A stretch of 35,122 bases of DNA from Colwellia sp. (GTDB taxonomy: Bacteria; Pseudomonadota; Gammaproteobacteria; Enterobacterales; Alteromonadaceae), in assembly GCA_003521815.1 (NCBI GenBank), contig DPHE01000098.1, positions 1,898-37,019 on the forward strand. The letters run 5' to 3'. Under the pieces are notes generated by a model. That model had not been told where the DNA came from, ran no database searches, and worked only from the letters and a program-made list of their open reading frames with translations. A program made the position numbers and the translations under genes. How positions within the stretch are numbered: position 1 is the stretch's first letter; each line of letters begins with the position of its first letter. Shown piece by piece: positions 8,040 through 16,323 of the stretch.

Positions 8040-8561
8040 ATGTATTGTCCTTTTTGTAGCGCAACAGATACCAAAGTTATCGATTCACGTTTGGTTTCTG
8101 ACGGTCACCAAATTCGCCGTCGTCGTGAATGTCTTGCTTGTCATGAACGTTATACCACTTTTGAAACGGCTGAATTGGTGATGCCGCGTATTATCAAACG
8201 TGATGGTACGCGTGAACCGTTCAATGAAGATAAGATGCGAAGTGGTTTTAGTCGTGCCTTAGAGAAACGTCCGGTTAACATTGAACAAGTTGAATTATCA
8301 ATCAATAAATTAAAATCACAGTTACGTGCCACAGGTGAACGAGAAGTGACTAGTGAAATGTTAGGTAATTTGACTATGGCACAACTAAAAGAATTAGATA
8401 AAGTTGCCTATTTACGTTTCGCTTCGGTGTACCTATCGTTTGAAGACATCAGTGAGTTTGCGGATGAAATAGCTAGATTAGGCAAAGAAAGCCTTAACCG
8501 GGTGAAAAATACTGATAAAAAAGCTATAAAAAGCACAGGACAAGGAAAGCAACGTGTTTAG
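8040..8561 (+). CDS. nrdR: Transcriptional repressor NrdR
   Basis: Zinc-ribbon/ATP-cone regulator that represses ribonucleotide reductase genes when dATP is bound. The zinc ribbon uses C3, C6, C31 and C34 (MYCPFC ... RRRRECLAC). The ATP-cone follows from about residue 49 (PRIIKRDGTREPFNEDKM) to about 139. The 173 aa include a basic tail of about 20 residues beyond the typical ~150-aa family length. The start ATG has an AGGT site upstream. ribD begins inside its last codons (8-bp overlap), so nrdR and ribD are translationally coupled. This arrangement is widespread in gammaproteobacteria. Confidence 0.97.
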   Translation: MYCPFCSATDTKVIDSRLVSDGHQIRRRRECLACHERYTTFETAELVMPRIIKRDGTREPFNEDKMRSGFSRALEKRPVNIEQVELSINKLKSQLRATGEREVTSEMLGNLTMAQLKELDKVAYLRFASVYLSFEDISEFADEIARLGKESLNRVKNTDKKAIKSTGQGKQRV

Positions 8562-9726
8562 CCAAACAGATCATCACTATATGGCGTTAGCTATTAAGTT
8601 AGCAAAGCAAGGTCATTACACGACATCACCTAATCCAAGGGTAGGTTGTGTATTAGTAAATAACGCCACAGGTACAGACAAAATTATTGGGTCAGGCTTT
8701 CACCAAAAAGCAGGGCAAGGGCACGCTGAGATTAATGCGTTAGCCGATGCTAGGGTTAGCAACGACTCTTTAATTAAAGGCGCAACGGCTTATGTTACGT
8801 TAGAGCCTTGTAGCCATTTTGGTCGAACGCCACCTTGCGCCCAAGCATTAATAAACGCTGGCGTAAAACGTGTGGTAGCTGCCATGGTTGATCCAAATCC
8901 AGAAGTCTCTGGTCGTGGTTTAGCAATGCTAGAGAAAGCAGGTATTAAAGCTGAATCTGGTTTACTTGAAAATGAAGCAAAAGCACTTAATCGTGGTTTT
9001 ATTAAGTTGATGACTCAAGCTTTACCTTATGTTCGAGTAAAACTCGCGTCAAGCCTTGATGGTAAAACGGCAATGAAAAATGGTGAAAGTAAATGGATCA
9101 CCTCACCAGAAGCAAGAAAAGACGTACAAAGGTTAAGGGCTGAAAGTTGTGCCATCATTTCAGGTGCTGACTCTATTTTATCTGATAATGCTAAAATGAC
9201 GGTGCGTTGGTCTGAGTTAGGCGAATTACAGCAAAGTTATAAAGAAGATGATATTCGCCAACCAGTTCGGGTTGTTATTGATAGTCAAAATCGCTTAACA
9301 CCCGATTTAGATTTTTTTAAGGTTAATTCACCCATACTAATTATCAGCACTTTAAATGATCATCCCCTTGAAAACTTAATCGAGTGGCCTCATTTTGTAG
9401 AACAAGTACAACTTCCCACCATTAAAACTAATGTTGGTCAAAGTAAAATTAATTTAACCAAGCTATTAACTACGTTAGCAGAACGTGGTTTAAACGAAGT
9501 GTTAGTTGAATCAGGTGCAAATTTAGCGGGTGCGTTTATTGAACAAGATTTAGCTGATGAGCTTATATTATATCAAGCACCCAAGTTGATGGGTGGCGAG
9601 GGTAAAAATTTGGTGGAAATGCCTATTATAATGGCCTTGTCACAAGCTAAATCGCTTAAAATCACGGATGTTCGGCTAGTTGGTTGTGATATTCGTATTA
9701 CGGCTAGACTGACAAAAAACACCTAA
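8554..9726 (+). CDS. ribD: Bifunctional pyrimidine deaminase/reductase RibD
   Basis: Catalyses the second and third steps of riboflavin synthesis: deamination, then side-chain reduction of the GTP-derived pyrimidine. The N-terminal deaminase has the zinc motif GHAEINAL and PCSHFGRTPPCAQAL. The C-terminal NADPH reductase starts near residue 150 (RVKLASSLDGKTAM). 390 aa is slightly longer than the E. coli enzyme. The start is GTG 8554, overlapping nrdR by 8 bp, with AAGGAAA upstream. The next Met (8581) would remove the conserved lead before MALAIKLAKQGHYTT. It is first of the three rib genes here. Confidence 0.96.
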   Translation: MFSQTDHHYMALAIKLAKQGHYTTSPNPRVGCVLVNNATGTDKIIGSGFHQKAGQGHAEINALADARVSNDSLIKGATAYVTLEPCSHFGRTPPCAQALINAGVKRVVAAMVDPNPEVSGRGLAMLEKAGIKAESGLLENEAKALNRGFIKLMTQALPYVRVKLASSLDGKTAMKNGESKWITSPEARKDVQRLRAESCAIISGADSILSDNAKMTVRWSELGELQQSYKEDDIRQPVRVVIDSQNRLTPDLDFFKVNSPILIISTLNDHPLENLIEWPHFVEQVQLPTIKTNVGQSKINLTKLLTTLAERGLNEVLVESGANLAGAFIEQDLADELILYQAPKLMGGEGKNLVEMPIIMALSQAKSLKITDVRLVGCDIRITARLTKNT

Positions 9727-9783
9727 ATTGACAGTACATAAATATGTAGTACATAAATAAATAATATCTAATAGAGAAATCAT

Positions 9784-10446
9784 ATGTTTACTGGAATAAT
9801 TGAAGCAGTTGGGACCATTAAAGCAATTAATATAAATGCGCAAGGAGCACGTTTAGTGATTGCTACAAATAATCTCAATATGAGTGATGTTAAACTTGGC
9901 GATTCAATTGCTACCAATGGTATTTGTTTAACGGTAGTTGATTACGATCAGAATAGTTACAGCGTTGATGTTTCTAATGAAACCTTAAATCGAACAGGTT
10001 TTGCTAGTTATGACGTTGGCATGGCTGTTAATTTAGAAAAAGCGATGTTAGCCAGCACTCGTTTTGGTGGACATATGGTTTCTGGTCATGTTGATGGCAT
10101 CTCTGAAATTCTGTCTATTACTAACAATGGTAACAGTATAGAATATTGGCTTTCAATGCCAGGTGATATTGCTCATTATATTGCTGAAAAAGGCTCTGTT
10201 ACCATTGATGGCACTAGCTTAACCGTTAATGCGCTCAGTGACGGTAAATTCCGTTTAACGATTGTGCCACATACTGTAAAAGAAACTGTTTTTGCCCACT
10301 ACCAAGTAGGGACTAAAGTGAACTTGGAAGTTGATTTGATCGCTCGTTATTTAGAGCGCTTACTGACGAAAGATGGTACTGGATATGAAGTGGAACCCAA
10401 GTCAAATGTGACTGAATCTTTATTGAAAAAAGCAGGTTTTATGTAA
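9784..10446 (+). CDS. ribE: Riboflavin synthase, alpha subunit
   Basis: Dismutates two 6,7-dimethyl-8-ribityllumazines to riboflavin. The 220-aa protein shows the internal duplication of the family. The N-half begins MFTGIIEAVGTI with NGICLTVVD, and the C-half has GGHMVSGHVDG and IDGTSLTVNAL. It is named ribC in some gammaproteobacterial annotations. It lies 57 bp after ribD, with AGAGAAAT before the ATG. The lumazine it uses is made by RibH, whose gene is not in this window. Confidence 0.96.
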   Translation: MFTGIIEAVGTIKAININAQGARLVIATNNLNMSDVKLGDSIATNGICLTVVDYDQNSYSVDVSNETLNRTGFASYDVGMAVNLEKAMLASTRFGGHMVSGHVDGISEILSITNNGNSIEYWLSMPGDIAHYIAEKGSVTIDGTSLTVNALSDGKFRLTIVPHTVKETVFAHYQVGTKVNLEVDLIARYLERLLTKDGTGYEVEPKSNVTESLLKKAGFM

Positions 10447-10451
10447 CCCTT

Positions 10452-10486
10452 CCTTCGACAAGCTCAGGACGAACGAGCAGTCGAAG
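10452..10486. repeat. Dispersed palindromic repeat inside the rib operon
   Basis: CCTTCGACAAGCTCAGG (10452-10468) is an inverted-orientation copy of the 17-bp repeat. CTTCGAC (10453-10459) can also pair with GTCGAAG (10480-10486). It occupies the 93-bp ribE-ribBX gap, so it is transcribed within the operon. Confidence 0.75.
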
Positions 10487-10539
10487 TGGATTAATTGAAA
10501 AATTGACTTAAATACAAATAAATAACCAAAGAGAATCTA

Positions 10540-11649
10540 ATGAATTTACATACACCACAAGAAATAATTGACGATATTGCTTTAGGTAAAATGGTTATTT
10601 TGATGGATGATGAAGACCGAGAAAATGAAGGTGATTTCATCATGGCAGCTGAAATGGTTACGCCTCAAGCGATTAATTTTATGGCAACTCATGGCCGTGG
10701 TTTGATTTGTATGCCAATGACGCAAGAGCGTTGTGAAACTTTAAAATTACCTTTGATGGTTGATAAAAATGATGCTCAGTTTAGCACGAACTTTACTGTA
10801 TCGATTGAAGCAGCAACTGGCGTAACTACCGGTATTTCTGCAGGCGATAGAGCGACAACGGTACTTGCTGCTGTTGCTAAAGATGCGACGCATTTGAATA
10901 TTGTGCAACCAGGGCATATTTTTCCGTTAATTGCTAAAGATGGTGGCGTACTTAATCGCGCAGGTCATACTGAAGCGGGTGTTGATTTAGCTCGGATGGC
11001 GGGGCTTGAGCCTGCGGCCGTTATTGTTGAAATTTTAAATGAAGACGGCACTATGGCGCGTCGTCCAGATTTAGAAATCATTGCCAAAAAACATGATATT
11101 AAAATGGGCACTATTGCTGATTTAATTGAATTTAGAAATGCGACCGAAACAACCATTAAACGTATTTCACAATGTAAATTACCGACAGTGTTTGGTGAGT
11201 TTGACTTAACTGTGTTTGAAGACACCATTGATGGTCAAGCACACTTTGCGTTAACTAAAGGTGAAATAAAGTCAGAAGAACCTACGTTAGTGCGTGTACA
11301 TTTAGAAAATACCTTTAGAGACTTATTATTTAGTGAACGAGAAAGTGTTGCTAAATGGCCAATGGCTAATGCACTAGAAAAAATAGCCAAAGAAGGCGGT
11401 GTGTTAGTTTTACTAGGTAAGCATGAATCACCAATGGAATTGATTAATCTCGTTAAAAAATACGCTAAAATTGATGCGGGTGAAACAGTCAAAGAAGTCA
11501 ATCGACACGTTGGCTCACGTAACGTTGGTGTGGGTTCGCAAATTTTGTCTAACTTAGGTGTGAGTAAAATGAGACTATTAAGTTCACAAACGAAATATCA
11601 TTCACTGTCTGGTTTTGGCTTAGAAGTAGTTGAGTATATTGCGGAATAA
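10540..11649 (+). CDS. ribB: DHBP synthase fused to a degenerate GTP cyclohydrolase II domain (RibBX)
   Basis: A 369-aa protein. The N-terminal half (about 1-205) is an intact 3,4-dihydroxy-2-butanone-4-phosphate synthase, with DDEDRENEGDFIMAAE, THGRGLICMPM and RAGHTEAGVDLARMAGL. The C-terminal half aligns with GTP cyclohydrolase II (CKLPTVFGEFDLTVFED, then LVRVHLENTFRDLLF). It lacks the zinc cysteines: where the active enzyme reads ECLTGDALFSLRCDC, this one has ENTFRDLLFSERESV. GTP cyclohydrolase activity is therefore not expected, and a separate ribA should exist elsewhere. Such RibBX hybrids are known from Shewanella and other Proteobacteria. A common automatic label would be bifunctional RibBA, which overstates the protein. 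No FMN riboswitch lies upstream. Confidence 0.93.
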   Translation: MNLHTPQEIIDDIALGKMVILMDDEDRENEGDFIMAAEMVTPQAINFMATHGRGLICMPMTQERCETLKLPLMVDKNDAQFSTNFTVSIEAATGVTTGISAGDRATTVLAAVAKDATHLNIVQPGHIFPLIAKDGGVLNRAGHTEAGVDLARMAGLEPAAVIVEILNEDGTMARRPDLEIIAKKHDIKMGTIADLIEFRNATETTIKRISQCKLPTVFGEFDLTVFEDTIDGQAHFALTKGEIKSEEPTLVRVHLENTFRDLLFSERESVAKWPMANALEKIAKEGGVLVLLGKHESPMELINLVKKYAKIDAGETVKEVNRHVGSRNVGVGSQILSNLGVSKMRLLSSQTKYHSLSGFGLEVVEYIAE

Positions 11650-11850
11650 AAGCAACGTTATCGTCCGTTCATCCTGAGCCTGTCGAAGGACTGCTCCCTT
11701 CGAGTGCTTCGCGCTCAGGGCTGACGGAGACGCCCAGAGTTGACGGTTTATGGTTTGACCTAACACTCGACTCAGCAAAGTGGGGTGGGTGTAGATGCCA
11801 TTTATCTATTTAATGATATTAATTATTGTTCAAATAACTTGAATTTCAGA
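11650..11850. repeat. Repeat-bearing gap after ribBX
   Basis: CCTGAGCCTGTCGAAGG (11673-11689) is followed by a partner arm, CGAGTGCTTCGCGCTCAGGG (11701-11720), which can pair with it as a large imperfect hairpin that may serve as the rib operon's 3' end. No gene is seen. ribH and nusB, normally next in related genera, are absent from this gap. Confidence 0.7.
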
Positions 11851-11851
11851 C

Positions 11852-11904
11852 AATAAAAAAGCGAAGATTAACGTATGTTAATACTCCGCTGTTTCGCTTT
11901 ATTT
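11852..11904 (-). terminator. Terminator of the cold-shock gene
   Basis: On the minus strand AAAGCGAA pairs with TTCGCTTT and runs into TTTTTTATT. An inner arm pair (GTATTAAC, GTTAATC) extends the structure. It lies about 60 bases past the csp stop. The sequence is A-rich on the other side, so it may also stop rightward rib transcription. Confidence 0.78.
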
Positions 11905-11962
11905 ATTATATTTTCTTTATCTTAAGAGTGAAGAAAGTAATAAAATAGAAAGTTAGCTTTAA

Positions 11963-12172
11963 TTAAACAGCTACAACGTTCTCAGCTTCAGGGCCTTTTT
12001 GACCTTGTTTAACACTGAACGATACTGCTTGACCGTCAGTAAGAGTACGGAAACCGTCTCCTGTGATAGCGCTGAAGTGAACAAACACGTCAGGACCATT
12101 TTCTTGTTCTATAAAACCGAAACCTTTAGTTTCGTTGAAGAATTTTACTTTACCGCTAACTGAATCAGACAT
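11963..12172 (-). CDS. Cold-shock protein (CspA family)
   Basis: A 69-aa single-domain nucleic-acid chaperone that melts RNA secondary structure. The RNP1 motif KGFGFIE and RNP2 motif DVFVHF are intact, with GKVKFFNETKGFGFI at the start and the QKGPEAENVV ending of the family. The long leader upstream (more than 200 bases without a gene) is what cold-regulated csp genes usually have. It is monocistronic with its own terminator. The specific paralogue (A, C, D, E, G) cannot be named from sequence. Confidence 0.97.
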   Translation of the reverse strand: MSDSVSGKVKFFNETKGFGFIEQENGPDVFVHFSAITGDGFRTLTDGQAVSFSVKQGQKGPEAENVVAV

Positions 12173-12548
12173 ATGTACATTTTCCCGTATTTTCTAAAAA
12201 TAATATTAATGTAGCGTTTTCTTAAAAGGATAAATCCATAAGAATTAACGCCGTTTTTACCCGAGTAAATGCCCTCTACCAAGTAGTACAGGAAGAGGAA
12301 GGAAACAAACCATATTCGTAACAAAGCGTATTTGGAACAAACAACTAGTTTGCATTGCCTAAATCCGTTTGTTAAAAATATCCAAATATAGCTATCTGAT
12401 AAATCTAAAACAAAAGTTAGTATCAACCTTCATCTGCAACACAAAAACTCAACGCGGAAATATAATAACACAGATATTTTCAATATGCTTTATCAAAAGT
12501 TAAAATAGTTCAATGTTTTTTAAAAAAGTTTCGGATATGAGCAAACAA
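12173..12548 (-). promoter_or_regulatory. Upstream leader/promoter region of the cold-shock gene
   Basis: About 375 bases without a convincing gene. A 93-codon open frame overlaps the csp start here, but it has no recognisable protein and looks like leader sequence. AT-rich promoter-like tracts occur around 12450-12480. No cold-box match was identified. A long structured 5' UTR is inferred from the family, not shown. Confidence 0.45.
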
Positions 12549-12585
12549 AAGCCCACATAAGTGATGACTTATGTGGGCTTTTTAT
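12547..12585. terminator. Strong bidirectional terminator without an obvious plus-strand gene
   Basis: A perfect 11-bp stem, GCCCACATAAG / CTTATGTGGGC with loop TGATGA, is flanked by AAAA and TTTTT. The better T-run is on the plus strand, where no gene lies upstream. On the minus strand it would terminate pepA-holC-valS about 240 bases beyond the valS stop. Confidence 0.85.
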
Positions 12586-12824
12586 CAAATGATGTAATGA
12601 ATAAGTTCAATTTACATATTTCATCTTGTCTATGCACTTTACTCAGGAGTGTAATAATGTCATTTTCGACTGCTTCGCGCTCATGGCGAATGGCCAAATT
12701 TCCTATTATCCTGAGCTTGTCGAAGGGTCTAAAACACAGCAGGAAAGACATTCCTTATCAATAGTAAATTTTTCCTGATTGATCTACATAAGCATGTATT
12801 TCATTATTTCAATTGAACTTATTT
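12586..12824. repeat. valS 3' gap with dispersed repeat copy
   Basis: Contains CCTGAGCTTGTCGAAGG (12710-12726) and a partner arm, CGACTGCTTCGCGCTCATGG (12668-12687), very similar to the arm at 11701-11720. No gene is supported. The short frames crossing it on both strands are by-products of the repeat. Confidence 0.65.
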
Positions 12825-15701
12825 TTATAACGCTGCTATTTGCTGTTTTTGCTCTAACATTTTGGTTAGGGCTGATTCCGCTTCGTGTAGTTTGGCTTTT
12901 TCTTTATCAATAACGGAAGCGGGGGCTTTACTAACAAAGTTTTCGTTACTTAACTTACCACGCGTTCTAGCAGCATCTTTTTCAAGTTTATCGATAGCTT
13001 TGTCTAAGCGAGCCAACTCAGCATCTTTATCAATAAGTCCTGCCATAGGAATTAATACTGATAAATCACCAACAACAGCAGAAGCACAAGCAGGTCCTTG
13101 TTCATTTTCACTGAGCACTGTAATACTTTCTAACTTAGCTAATGAACTAACGAACTGCTCATTTTCATCTAAACGACGTTGATCAAGTGCATTCACGTTT
13201 TTAAGTAATACTGGCAATAACTTACTTGGTGATATGTCCATTTCACCACGAATATTACGAATGGCAACAATAAATTGTTTAACCCACTCTAAATCATCAA
13301 TCGCTTGTTGATCACATTTTTTGGCATCAAACTGCGGGAATGCTTGCACCATAATTGAATCATGAGTTTTACTGAAGTCACTTAATGGCTGCACACGCTG
13401 CCAAATAGTTTCAGTGATAAAAGGCATAATAGGATGCATTAAGCGTAATAAACCTTCTAATACATTCACTAAGGTATGGCGTGTACCACGTTGTTGAGCT
13501 TCACTTCCTTGTTCTTGATCTCTAGGAAATAATACGGGTTTTGTCAGTTCTAAGTACCAATCACAGAATTGATTCCAAGTGAATTCATACAAGGCTTGTG
13601 ATGCAAGATCAAATCGGAAAGTGTCAAAAGCTTCATGTACCGTTTTAACCGTTTGTTCAAATTGACCAATGATCCAACGATCGGCTAACGACAATTCTAG
13701 CTCTGCATTAGCGGTTTGACCACAATCAAACTCTTCCGTGTTCATTAATACATAACGACTAGCATTCCATATCTTGTTAGTAAAGTTACGGTAACCTTCA
13801 AGACGTTTCATATCCCAACTAATATCACGACCTGTGGTAGCAACAGACGTTAAAGTAAATCGTAGTGCATCAGTACCATGGGCTTCAATGCCATTTGGAA
13901 ATTCTTTCTTGGTTAATTTGTCTATTTTCTTGGCAAGTTTTGGTTGCATCATGTTGCCAGTACGTTTCTTTAATAAATCCTCTAAAGAAATACCATCAAT
14001 CATATCCAAAGGATCAATAACATTACCTTTAGATTTACTCATTTTATCGCCATTTTCGTCACGAATTAGGCCTGTCATATAGATCTTTTTAAATGGTATT
14101 TGTGCTTTACCATTTTCGTCTTTATTGAAATGCATGGTCATCATGATCATACGCGCAACCCAGAAGAAAATAATGTCAAAACCGGTAACTAAAACATCGG
14201 TAGGGTGAAAGGTTTTTAAGTCTTCTGTTTCATTTGGCCAACCTAACGTTGAAAAAGTCCAAAGAGCTGAAGAGAACCATGTATCTAATACATCTTCATC
14301 TTGTTTAAGTGTTATATCAGCAGCAATGTCGTTATTTGCCCTTACTTCTTCTTCTGTTCGACCAACATAAACTTTGCCACTTTCGTCATACCAAGCTGGA
14401 ATACGATGTCCCCACCATAATTGGCGAGAGATACACCAATCTTGAATGTCATTCATCCAAGAGAAATATAAATTTTCATACTGTTTTGGTACAAATTCAA
14501 TTTGACCATCTTTAACAGCTTCAACTGCTGGACCTGCAAGCTTTTCAACGCGCACATACCATTGATCTGTTAGCATTGGTTCAATAATCACACCTGACCT
14601 ATCGCCATAAGGAGCAACTAAATCATGATCTTTAACTTCAGCTAATAAACCTAGTTCATCAAATTTAGCAACAATCGCTTTGCGGGCAACGAAACGATCC
14701 ATACCTGCGAATTCACTTGGTAATTCTGTACTATAGGCATCACAAATTTCGCCTTTGGTATCATAAACTTCAGCACTTGCTAAAATTGCCGCATCTTTAT
14801 CTAAAATATTAATTTGTGGTAGAGCGTGGCGTTTACCCACTTCATTATCATTAAAATCATGAGCAGGCGTTATTTTTACACAACCAGTGCCTTTTTCCAT
14901 GTCGGCATGATCATCACCAACAATAGGAATTAAACGATTAACTAAAGGTAATAATATGTTCTTGCCAATTAAATCTTTATAACGTGGATCTTCAGGGTTA
15001 ACCGCAACGCCGGTATCGCCTAATACTGTTTCTGGGCGAGTGGTAGCAACAACAAGATAATCAAGGCCTTCGGCTGTTTTTACACCGTCTGCTAAAGGGT
15101 AACGTAAGTGCCACATGTGGCCTTTTTTGTCTTTATTTTCGACTTCTAAATCAGAAATAGCCGTATGGAATTTAGGATCCCAGTTAACTAACCGTTTACC
15201 ACGATAAATTAAGTCATCTTCAAACAAGCGAACAAAAACTTCTTGTACAGCTTCAGACATGCCTTCATCCATAGTGAAACGCTCACGGCTCCAATCAATA
15301 GAGTTGCCTAAGCGGCGCATTTGCTTACCTATAGTACCGCCTGATTCTTCTTTCCATTGCCAAATCTTATCGATAAAGCCTTCACGCCCGTAATCGTGAC
15401 GAGTTTTATCTTCTTCTGCGGCTATTTTACGCTCAACTACCATTTGTGTGGCAATACCAGCGTGATCGCAACCTGTTTGCCATAAGGTGTTTTTACCTTG
15501 CATACGTTGGTAGCGGATCAAAGTGTCCATGATGGTTTGTTGAAAAGCATGTCCCATGTGCAATGAACCAGTGACATTGGGTGGTGGGATAGCAATGCTA
15601 TAACTGTCGCCTTCACCTGTAGGGCTAAAGTAACCTTGCTCTTCCCAGCTAGTATATAAAGATTGTTCAATGTCGGTTGGGTTGAATGTTTTTTCCATCA
15701 T
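12825..15701 (-). CDS. valS: Valyl-tRNA synthetase
   Basis: Class I aminoacyl-tRNA synthetase charging tRNA-Val, 958 aa, the usual gammaproteobacterial length. The HIGH-type motif is HMGH (48-51, within PPPNVTGSLHMGH) and KMSKS is at 553-557. The editing domain lies between, with TTRPETVLGDTGVAVNP. The C-terminal coiled-coil arm (DKDAELARLDKAIDKLEKDAA) is typical of ValRS. It starts MMEK, and either Met may be used. Last gene of the pepA-holC-valS operon, with a 104-bp gap from holC that can fold into nested stems. Confidence 0.98.
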   Translation of the reverse strand: MMEKTFNPTDIEQSLYTSWEEQGYFSPTGEGDSYSIAIPPPNVTGSLHMGHAFQQTIMDTLIRYQRMQGKNTLWQTGCDHAGIATQMVVERKIAAEEDKTRHDYGREGFIDKIWQWKEESGGTIGKQMRRLGNSIDWSRERFTMDEGMSEAVQEVFVRLFEDDLIYRGKRLVNWDPKFHTAISDLEVENKDKKGHMWHLRYPLADGVKTAEGLDYLVVATTRPETVLGDTGVAVNPEDPRYKDLIGKNILLPLVNRLIPIVGDDHADMEKGTGCVKITPAHDFNDNEVGKRHALPQINILDKDAAILASAEVYDTKGEICDAYSTELPSEFAGMDRFVARKAIVAKFDELGLLAEVKDHDLVAPYGDRSGVIIEPMLTDQWYVRVEKLAGPAVEAVKDGQIEFVPKQYENLYFSWMNDIQDWCISRQLWWGHRIPAWYDESGKVYVGRTEEEVRANNDIAADITLKQDEDVLDTWFSSALWTFSTLGWPNETEDLKTFHPTDVLVTGFDIIFFWVARMIMMTMHFNKDENGKAQIPFKKIYMTGLIRDENGDKMSKSKGNVIDPLDMIDGISLEDLLKKRTGNMMQPKLAKKIDKLTKKEFPNGIEAHGTDALRFTLTSVATTGRDISWDMKRLEGYRNFTNKIWNASRYVLMNTEEFDCGQTANAELELSLADRWIIGQFEQTVKTVHEAFDTFRFDLASQALYEFTWNQFCDWYLELTKPVLFPRDQEQGSEAQQRGTRHTLVNVLEGLLRLMHPIMPFITETIWQRVQPLSDFSKTHDSIMVQAFPQFDAKKCDQQAIDDLEWVKQFIVAIRNIRGEMDISPSKLLPVLLKNVNALDQRRLDENEQFVSSLAKLESITVLSENEQGPACASAVVGDLSVLIPMAGLIDKDAELARLDKAIDKLEKDAARTRGKLSNENFVSKAPASVIDKEKAKLHEAESALTKMLEQKQQIAAL

Positions 15702-15729
15702 GTTCTCAAAATAAAAGTTGTAAATTGTA

Positions 15730-15801
15730 GGTCGGCTTCTCGAATAAAATATTCTGTTAACAACTTAATGTTGTACTACTTTATTTCGTAAAAGTACGAC
15801 C
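15730..15801 (-). other. Nested inverted repeats between holC and valS
   Basis: Three nested arm pairs: GGTCG/CGACC (15730-15734, 15797-15801), CGAATAAA/TTTATTTCG (15741-15748, 15780-15788, one bulge) and ACAAC/GTTGT (15760-15764, 15770-15774). Together they form a long stem in the valS leader. There is no T-run, so it is not a simple terminator. Confidence 0.45.
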
Positions 15802-15805
15802 GACA

Positions 15806-16279
15806 TTATTGTGTTTCAGCTACTGCTTGATTATCAACTTGAAAGCCACGTTGGCGACAAATTTTAAACCGTTCTCTGGCGAGTTGTTTCAACGTTTCAT
15901 CACTTGGTACAAAATCAACAATCAATTGAAATTGATTAGCAAAATCAGGAACAGTACTAGTTAAGTTGATTAAAACAGGGCGACGACCTTGTGGAGATTG
16001 GTGACTAATCTCTACCGCGGCACCTTGTTTAGGGCCTTCGCCAGATAAGTTATGTGGCACAAAACTATCACTGTCAAATGCCCATAACATTTCATCTACT
16101 TGTTCCGCACTTTTTTGATCTTGGGTATAAATAAATACCCGTTGATTTTGGCGGTAAAAATAACTTGCTTGCAAACAGGCATGATAAAACGCTGAACTAG
16201 CATTAACACGATCAGCATCAATATCGGCTTTATCTTTATCAGGAAGTAAATAAAACATCACCTGTGTTTGCATTGCCAT
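15806..16279 (-). CDS. holC: DNA polymerase III chi subunit
   Basis: Chi is the clamp-loader subunit that links the polymerase III holoenzyme to SSB. The 157-aa protein has the family pattern: VMFYLL at the start, RVFIYTQD, LWAFDSDSFVPHNLSGEGP, RRPVLINLTSTVPDFANQF and IVDFVPSDETLKQLARERFK. It lies between pepA and valS, the same order as in E. coli. It is 44 bp from pepA, so co-transcription is likely. The second Met (MQTQVMFYLL) is an equally possible start. Confidence 0.95.
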   Translation of the reverse strand: MAMQTQVMFYLLPDKDKADIDADRVNASSAFYHACLQASYFYRQNQRVFIYTQDQKSAEQVDEMLWAFDSDSFVPHNLSGEGPKQGAAVEISHQSPQGRRPVLINLTSTVPDFANQFQLIVDFVPSDETLKQLARERFKICRQRGFQVDNQAVAETQ

Positions 16280-16323
16280 TTATCTCTTATCATTCTCTTG
16301 AAGTTTAAAGCGCTAAAGTAGAG

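Noticed and set aside
10447..10539. Possible FMN riboswitch before ribBX
   Set aside because: The gap is only 93 bases, is filled by a repeat and lacks the conserved FMN-element blocks.
12145..12426. 93-codon minus-strand ORF overlapping the cold-shock gene start
   Set aside because: It occupies the expected csp leader, overlaps the csp start in another frame and has no recognisable domain.
12561..12764. Short ORFs on both strands across the valS downstream gap
   Set aside because: They read through a terminator stem and the dispersed repeat, so their sequence is a by-product of those elements.
15702..15805. T-box leader before valS
   Set aside because: T-boxes are a Gram-positive device, and neither the T-box sequence nor an antiterminator/terminator pair is visible.
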